From: Ophioderma brevispina
Lineage: Eukaryota; Echinodermata; Ophiuroidea; Amphilepidida; Ophiodermatidae
Assembly: GCA_023653785.1 (NCBI GenBank)
Contig: JAMKCH010084891.1
Span: forward strand, 53,262-117,261
DNA length: 64,000 nt
Direction: 5' to 3'
Part shown: positions 57,281-64,000 of the stretch, one piece after another
How the letters are laid out: each line of letters starts with the position of its first letter
Numbering within the stretch: position 1 is the stretch's first letter
Made by a program: the position numbers and the translations under genes
The notes under the pieces: generated by a model
What the model was told of the DNA's origin: nothing
What the model saw: only the letters and a program-made list of their open reading frames with translations
The model's database searches: none

Positions 57281-57799
57281 TTCATTATCCTGGTGCTTTA
57301 GCAGAAGGGGATTTTATCATAGTTTTACATATGTCAACTCAAAGGCATATCAGGGCATTGAAAATCAATATCCAACTAGGGTAGTGCTGATCCATTGGCA
57401 TAGCACCAAGATAGGATTTTTAAATCCATTTACCACTTTCATATGAGCACCAATTTTTGTGTATTACCATGGCCTAAATTCACTGTATGCTGTACAACAT
57501 CATACTGGTAATATATACAAACCATGTTTTCCCTGATATTTTTGTGTCAAAACCCAAATTAGGCAATATAACTTGCAGATGTGATTGAAAATAAAATCAG
57601 AATTCTAGTTTATGGCAGATTTGATGGGTGGGTGGTGAAGTCAAGGCTGAAGATTAGGTAGAGCAACTTCAAAGCCATTTACAAACAACTTAACACCACA
57701 TCAGTTTATGAAATATATACTTTTAAAACTCGGTAGGACAAAATAGAATTCTTTACTTGCAGATATTAATTTAGATAATATTTCTTGTCTGCTGGGCTG

Positions 57800-58170
57800 G
57801 GGGACCTGCTGACTATTCGATTTGGGATTTCCAAATGGTAATTTTTGGAATTCTTATGTGCATTTTCTACGGCGGCAGCCTCGGTCCCAGTTACATTACA
57901 AATCACCTTTTGAACCTTCTTTCAATAAATCTTAGTAATATCATGATAATTTTGGAATAAATTATTTGACATCCATCAGGGATATAGATTAACCCCACTG
58001 CAAAACAGAGGTCATTTAGATTTAAATATTCATGGTCAGATAGCCTTTAGTCAAGTCTTTGTTTGTAACGGTCCGATATGCCGTTAAGTCTTTGAAAAAG
58101 ACTAGCACTCGGGTTACACCAGATGTTGCTGCAGATTTGAATTCACTGTTGCTGTTAAGTTGGCATGTCC
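57800..58170 (+). repeat. R7 dispersed repeat, copy 3 (intronic)
   Basis: Begins with GGGATTTCCAAATGGTAATT, passes through AGCCTCGGTCCCAGTTACAT and ends CTGTTGCTGTTAAGTTGGCA. Same orientation as the other two copies. Confidence 0.75.
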
Positions 58171-59573
58171 TACCCCTCTTGTTGGTCTGCTGCTGTTTAT
58201 CAACAGAGGGCACACTAAATGTAAATGAAAGTCCCTGATAATGAGACCAACCCTCAATCATTGTGGCAACAGCCCCGAATGAATCAAAAGAACTACAAAC
58301 CGCTGACACACAAACTCTGTGATTTTCCCAAATAACGACCACACATGACGATGGCCACTGTGAGCAAAGTACTTGATTGATATGTACACAGAATTGGCTC
58401 CATCTCTGCTATGTCTGGGCTTGTTTATATTATGTCTATGGTATACACAAACTCTCCTCTGAAGTAATTAACAAAAAAAAAATGGCCATAACCCCTTCCT
58501 CAGAACTGCATAAATCAAATAATAAGACTTCAAACTTATGAATTCTGTGAAAAGTAGAAGTGGGTTATTGCTAGATTTCTCACAAAACAAGGTGAAGTTT
58601 CAGTTCACAAAACTCACATACAAAATGCCATTGATAAGCAGTTTTCTACTCCACAAAGGAAGTGTGGCTTAGTATAATTATTATATGGGAATATATAGAA
58701 TCACTGATGCAAAAACACTGTTTGTTCGCCAGTGAAATAAAAGAGGTACATTATTACAGACTAAAAAAAATGTTTTGCCCTTCTGCAACCATTAAAAAAC
58801 ATAAAACAAAAAAAAAATTCTGAGGATTTTTTTAATTATCAAAAACTGGAAAAATGTGATAAAATGCGTACTTTAAACCAATGTGCGCTGGAAGGTGAGT
58901 TACTTTTTTTGGCCTAAGTTGTCCTTATATAGAATGCATGTATTGACATGATCAAATGATCCTTGGAGTAGACTAGTGATTTTTTGTGGTAAGTACTCAC
59001 CATTATTATATAATATGAAGCTTCCATCTATACTGCGTATTTTTAATACTGTACAGTATTTCAAAATCATTGAACAGTATTTTTTGATACTGTGCAGTTA
59101 GTTTTGTTACCTGGTTTATGGTAGCTTATTTAGCACTAGTACTATGTGCAATCCTTTATAGCATCCATGAACTTTATATGAGTTTACATATTGCTCAGGC
59201 TTGCTTGCTGCATTGGTGCTCCAGTAGCTTAACAGGGAATCTCATTCAAAATGGCCGCGGACACACAGACAACAAAAACACTGTGGTTGTGTTACATGAG
59301 GAAGAAGAATCCTACTTAAAACAGAAAAGAATGTACCACCGGACATAGCACTAAAAAGCGGTCAACATTTTAAGATTGTATCTTGGCGAGAAACTCGATG
59401 TCAGTGACAGTGTCACAACTTAGACAAGGCTTAGCCTTCGAAGCTTTCAATTTTGAGTAAGTCTGCCTAGGGTAACAGAATTCGTAGGCTATCAAAGTCA
59501 TGAAAGTGAATACCATACCCCACTTTGCAAATTGTGTTGCATTTTACAGTAGGCTTCATATTATATAAAAATA
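58171..59573 (+). other. Intronic spacer
   Basis: Within the SQ/TQ gene intron; nothing recognised. The frame at 59118-59348 is discussed among the rejected items. Confidence 0.4.
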
Positions 59574-59714
59574 ATAATATTGGATGGCTTTTTTCGGGTG
59601 ATATAATATACCGCACTTGTCAAGAAAATATCGAACTCGCCATTCGGCTCTTTCGATATTTTCATGACTCATGCGGTATATTCTCATATCACCCTCAGAG
59701 CGATCCAATATTAT
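59574..59714. mobile_element. Hairpin MITE, 60 bp arms
   Basis: The left arm ATAATATTGGATGGC continues through GGTGATATAATATACCGC. The right arm is its imperfect complement ending GATCCAATATTAT. It lies 200 bp upstream of the terminal exon acceptor. Confidence 0.85.
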
Positions 59715-59920
59715 ATGATTGCTGATGCAGTTAATTGTGTGGGCAGTTCAGTATTCCTTGCATATGTTGTTGCGTCTTGTTCAATCTTACCCATTCCACG
59801 AGTGAAGCATATAGACCCCAAATCATTGCTTAAATATTTAAAGTAGTTAAAATATGGATATGTTGTGGTTGGTAATTCTATATATGTTTCTAACTTTAAT
59901 CTCTGATTTCATTTCTCCAG

Positions 59921-60798
59921 TTGATGATAAAAGTGGAGCCGGTGACATCCACACTGATGTCAATGTTGGTGAAAATGCAGATGTCATCAATGATGTCGAT
60001 GAGAAAGAGAGTGACAGTGAGGATGACAATAACTCTTGCAGTAGTCACAGTAGTGGTGCAGGAGAATACTACTCAGATGAAGAACTTGAATTGGACTTGT
60101 TGATCTCATCACAAGAATCTGCAAAGAGTAGACAAAGTCACAAAGATGATAGCAGTACAAAACATGTGCCTTCAGGAAACAGTACAGATATTGCTGAAGG
60201 AGTAGGCGAACAATACAATCCTGTAAAACTACCAAGAACAGACAGCGACAGTGGGGTCAGTGGTTTAACCAGAATTCAGCAGAAGTCTCAAGTTGCTGGT
60301 GAAAGTAAACTTCAAGATGACAGTGATGACTCCCAAGACATTCCAAGCTCTGCAGGATCTGGTGATGTCAGCAGCTGGTTGAAGTATCTTCCTAAATCTT
60401 ATAAAAATGAGTTGCACTCAACTAACAAAGCAAAGGTGGTGGATAGAGTTGTGCTAGAAGATGCAACAGGAGGCGCATATGAACCAGATTCTGATGATGT
60501 AGTCCCAAGCTCTCAAAAATCTGAAGAGTTGATACCAGCTTTAACCGAAGATAGCAGTGACGAGGAGCCGGACTCGCAGGAAACAACCTGCCAACTGGAG
60601 CTATCTTCTCCAACTGGAGATGAACCAGACTCTCAGGAGACTAGATGTTCTCAGAGGTCCAATGCATCCTCTGGATTTAGCATCCCGTGTACACCCGAGG
60701 CCAATGTTCTTGACCAAAAGGTAGTTGCTCAGTTAGAAGAGCAGTTGGCTGATGGCCACAAAGTTACACTTGCCTCATGTAGAACTCAATTAAATTGA
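59921..60798 (+). CDS. Terminal coding exon, SQ/TQ-cluster acidic serine-rich protein (5' partial)
   Basis: This exon follows a good acceptor: CTAAC about 30 bp upstream, then pyrimidines and CTCCAG. It encodes about 291 residues to TGA at 60798. The open frame extends 5' to an ATG at 59854, but that stretch reads as intron. The protein looks disordered: D/E/S-rich runs such as KESDSEDDNNSCSSHSS and SDEELELD resemble CK2 sites. Seven SQ and one TQ are present, five of them in the last about 95 residues, meeting the usual definition of an SQ/TQ cluster domain. An approximate 19-residue duplication carries EPDSQET twice. WLKYLPKSYKNEL is a small possibly folded or docking segment, and the C-terminus has a short helical stretch (VVAQLEEQLADG). 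SQ/TQ clusters are typical of ATM/ATR targets, so a nuclear DNA-damage or chromatin role is inferred. No family is recognised. Confidence 0.8.
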
Positions 60799-62510
60799 AA
60801 TAACAGGCTTTGTGCTTAAATATGCAATTATTAATGAATTTGATTTATGCAATTGCTAATGAATTAGATTTATGTAAGATTTTTAGAATGTGTGTGTTAG
60901 AATGTACTTGACTTAATAACCATGTGACTTCATTGTGGACAAGTCCAGAAATTTTACTCCGGCCATTACCAATTCTGATTTTGACCAAGAACAGCTAAGA
61001 ACGTCATATATGTACAACAAGAAGAGATAGATTTGACCCTCTGTGGTTTATAAAGCATTTTCCTGGCAATATGCAAAACATCCCCAAGTTGGAATTCCTA
61101 GGTTTGTTTACAATGATATGACAAAATTATTTTGATTATGATATTGTTCATATCATTGACTCTTCCCTGTTCTGGAAAAATACAGTTAACATTTGTTGTA
61201 AGGGGTTGGTGGGCAGAGTACATCATTATGCTACTCTTGACAGAGCTGCCAAGTTTTTCAGTATATAGTGCTGAAATCACTCAAGAATACAGACAATTCT
61301 GAAAATATCAAAGATAGAGTACTAAATTCTTTTGTACGGGAATATTTAAAGAATACTGATTTTGTATGGAAAATGCACTCAACTTTGGTTTGGATAGGGG
61401 TGTGCGGCGCAAAGCACTGAACCTGAACTTGGGGCTTATGAACCGAAATTTTGGTGAAGTAGGGTCTTCGGAACTGATTTTTTGGGCCAATTTTATGGAC
61501 TTGGGAACTGAATTTTGGGCTAAATTTGAGGTTTAGGAGCTGAAGAACTGGTTAAATTTCCCAAATTTTAGCCACAAATTCAACTAAATTTAAAATTTAT
61601 GAGTTTTGTGGCAAAGTAAGGGGTCTTAAGAACTGAAATATAGTTGAACAGGGGATCTATACTTAGTTCATCACCAAGTTGGCAAAACTCTTCACACAGT
61701 GAATTGATATGGAATACTGCTAGCGAAACTGCTTGCAACACTATTACAGCACACGCAGTGCGTGATGTACTTGCGGTGCACACTTGTGGCCTGAGGCGCG
61801 CGCGTAAAACAGAATTACTTTCACGTGCGGATAAACAAAAGCCGAATAATTTTTGCCTATTAGGCGATGAACAAAGTATAAGGAACTGCAGAAGAAGCAT
61901 GAAGTGGGGGTGTTGACCACTGCACATATCTGTGCCCCCATTTCAGTATTGCAAATTTGTACCTCAAGTTGTATTTTTGTAAATAAAAAAATAGTTTTGA
62001 TTTTTTCTGGAATTGGGAGTAGATAGCATAGTTTGAAGTCAGAGGGAGTATTGAGTCCATCCCACAATGCACCAGTTTTGGGAAGTTTAACCTCAATAAG
62101 GTCATGTGATTCCACACATTTTTTTAGCATGATCATGAAATGTCTTATGGTTCTTCAACTTCTTGAGCACTATTTATCCCTAAGTACTGACATGCATTTT
62201 GTACAGGACAATATATGCGATGTATTATGAGATGAATTTACCTCCCCCCCCCCTTTGATTTGAAGTGGACTAGTTGATACCGTTTTCTACCTCTAATGTA
62301 TAGAGAAAATAACGCAATGTAAATAATGTCATTTGAAATCTCCTTTGGAGTGTCTTATGTTGTAAAACTTTTCAAATGACCTGAAATGAAAATGTCCTTG
62401 TAAATATTTGTGATCCAACACGAACAAACAAGGCTTTTTGAGGAAAATGTGAAAATGAACTATTCACATCATGTAATCTGCATAAATCAATAAACATTTT
62501 TGAACATCTT
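60799..62510 (+). other. Probable 3' UTR and flank of SQ/TQ gene
   Basis: No coding potential is seen after the stop. AATAAA hexamers occur at 61982-61987 and 62489-62494, and another near 63399; the first two are candidate polyadenylation signals. A 25 bp direct duplication (TGCAATT then AATGAATT then GATTTATG) sits at about 60825-60876 just after the stop. The real 3' end cannot be chosen without transcripts. Confidence 0.4.
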
Positions 62511-63130
62511 AAAGTTTTTGGATTAAAAGTTATCAACTGAAAGTCACATTTTCTGACAATATCAAATATGATGTACAAATTACAGGCATTCAAGGATTTG
62601 TATTTGACACAAGTCAATGTAAAGAATATAGAACAATTTCCTTAAATCCAATTTTCTCTAGCATTGCTTTTAAGCCCAAGTCTTGGACTTGATAGTTTAT
62701 GTATTATATGTATTACATTGCATTATTGAAATTTTGAATGATTTTGACTGAGGCTTGTTTCGCATTTGTGGTTATAAACTCAAATGTTTTTTAACAGCTA
62801 AGACTGAGCCTCATTTGGTCATGTTTGTTAAGTAGTTGTAAACAGTAAATTAATTTTGTGTTGAACAGAATTAGGAATGTATCTTTGTATGAATATTGCC
62901 AACAAAATTTACTTTAATTTGAGGAAAAAGCTATATGAATATTTCAGGAACAACTGTGGACAATTTTTTTTTATATGAGAAGAATGTGCAATTCAAAATG
63001 GAAAGGCTGTGGCATGACATCTATTGGTATTATTTCTTTCTCTTGCCAATTGAGGTTGCAAATATATCTTTAAAGGGGTTTCAGTATGTTGGAACTGTTT
63101 GTACAATTTCTTGAAAAACCAATAAGAAAT
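62511..63130. other. Spacer
   Basis: AT-rich, no gene recognised. Confidence 0.4.
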
Positions 63131-63308
63131 TTGCTGGAGAAGTGCCACATATAGGATTTGTTGTCCCGGCAATCGGTCCAAACAAATGACGGGGCTTATA
63201 ACGTGGGGAATTCGTCTTTCATTGTATAGCATGTGTCCTGCGCCCTGTGATTTGTTTGGACCCATTGCCTGGGCAACGAATCCTATTACGTGGCACTTCT
63301 ACAGCGAA
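63131..63308. mobile_element. Hairpin MITE, 56 bp arms
   Basis: The left arm TTGCTGGAGAAGTGCCACAT runs through GGTCCAAACAAA. The right arm TTTGTTTGGACCCATTGCCT runs to GGCACTTCTACAGCGAA. Arms pair with a few mismatches around a 64 bp centre. Confidence 0.87.
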
Positions 63309-64000
63309 TTGGGAAAGGTAGTATATAATTATCTTCTAGAAGTAAAAATTGCTTCCGACAGTTTGTGAGTTAAGGTATTTTTAGTTTTATTGTCCAAAAT
63401 AAATAGACTCAATCTAAAAATATGGCTCATTTTACAAGACCTCCAAATACAGGAACTCACTTTTTATCCTACTTCTGAAATTGTCCTTTGATACTGGTAT
63501 TCAGAAAACTAGGACTGCTACTTCACTCATGTGTGACTTGTAACAAAAGGTACTTCTAATGTAATCGTAATTCATTCAATGAATGATTGCCAAGTACTAT
63601 GTCTCTGTTCAAACTGCGACCTACATTTGGCAGACTATTTGAAACTTTAAGGAGTCTAGATCATACTTGTGTTATTATGAAAATCCCGGATCACTCAACT
63701 AGTGAAACTGTACACACGCATGACCAAATTTGTTGACGCATCCCCTAAAGGAGTTTTACCCTACTAGCAAAACTACCCCCAAACAAGTGTTGGTTCATGA
63801 AAAAAAATGATAAAACGTACCCCTTTGTATCTAATTTCTGATTTTTCAACAAAAATACCCTAAACAAGTTGATCGCTTTAGAAAAACGATGCCTTCTTGA
63901 AAACCGGTGTTTTTTAGACCCTAACGTGTCGCACGCCTTACTTGCTTGGTCCTAAAGAACAACCCTTTCTACTTGTTTTTTGGTCATGTATGTGTACAGT
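63309..64000. other. Terminal spacer
   Basis: No gene or repeat recognised up to the end of the window. Confidence 0.35.

Larger units (their letters stand above)
56417..59920 (+). other. Intron of SQ/TQ gene, MITE-rich
   Basis: A 3504 bp phase 1 intron, GT at 56417 and AG at 59919-59920. It contains an F1 MITE (56924-57280), a dispersed repeat (about 57800-58170) and a hairpin element (59574-59714). No other exon of the same phase and composition stood out. Confidence 0.55.

Noticed and set aside
59118..59348. Possible upstream exon; ATGGCCGCGGACAC at about 59252 looks like a good start context
   Set aside because: The frame from this ATG stops after about 22 codons with no convincing donor, and the longer overlapping frame has no phase 1 link to 59921.
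59854..59920. ATG 67 bp before the terminal exon as the true start
   Set aside because: The stretch is hydrophobic, T-rich and has branch-point and pyrimidine-tract features ending CTCCAG, so it is intron.
1..64000. CRISPR array or prokaryotic operon
   Set aside because: No regularly spaced identical short repeats with unique spacers; gene structure and repeats are eukaryotic.

Overview
This is eukaryotic, repeat-dominated animal DNA. It has AT-rich spacers, spliceosomal intron boundaries, tRNA-derived SINEs, a jockey-type non-LTR retrotransposon relic and dense miniature inverted-repeat elements (MITEs). The repeat style (SINE bodies, hAT- and mariner-like MITEs, long G runs) suggests a marine invertebrate such as an echinoderm, hemichordate or lophotrochozoan. 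The species cannot be fixed from the sequence alone. There is no prokaryotic or viral gene organisation.

Only two host genes are well supported. The first, on the minus strand at 9879-11488, is an intronless gene for a type I membrane protein with about 14 leucine-rich repeats. It is broken by one apparent single-base frameshift in an A-rich stretch. The second, on the plus strand, is the 3' part of an acidic, serine-rich protein. Two exons are recognised (56342-56416 and 59921-60798), and they join in phase 1 across a 3.5 kb intron full of MITEs. Its C-terminal third carries a cluster of SQ/TQ motifs of the kind found in ATM/ATR substrates. Its 5' exons are not recognised here.

Layout. 0-8.7 kb: spacers, a decayed tandem array split by inserted MITEs, several hairpin elements. 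8.7-12.5 kb: C-rich tract, a dispersed repeat, the LRR gene and a 22 bp minisatellite just 5' of it. 14.2-16.6 kb: a 2.4 kb composite element with hAT-like ends. 16.8-22.9 kb: MITEs, a purine-only tract and a GGATCTACTG minisatellite. 22.9-31.0 kb: a 4 kb segment present twice in direct tandem, differing mainly by small indels, which looks like an uncollapsed haplotype or unpolished gap fill. 31-37.5 kb: further MITEs. 37.5-39.2 kb: the dead reverse transcriptase. 39.4-49.2 kb: homopolymer blocks, an alternating about 140 bp satellite, mariner-like elements, a GACG minisatellite and a GT-rich dispersed array. 52.4-54.1 kb: two SINEs, one interrupted by a Harbinger-like MITE. 55.4-60.8 kb: a 40 bp minisatellite, a hAT MITE with a perfect 8 bp duplication, and the SQ/TQ gene. 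60.8-64 kb: probable 3' UTR and intergenic DNA with one more hairpin MITE.

A recurring theme is that at least eight MITE families, otherwise unlike each other, begin TTAAAGG and end CCTTTAA. No CRISPR array, rRNA, intact tRNA or complete transposase gene was recognised.
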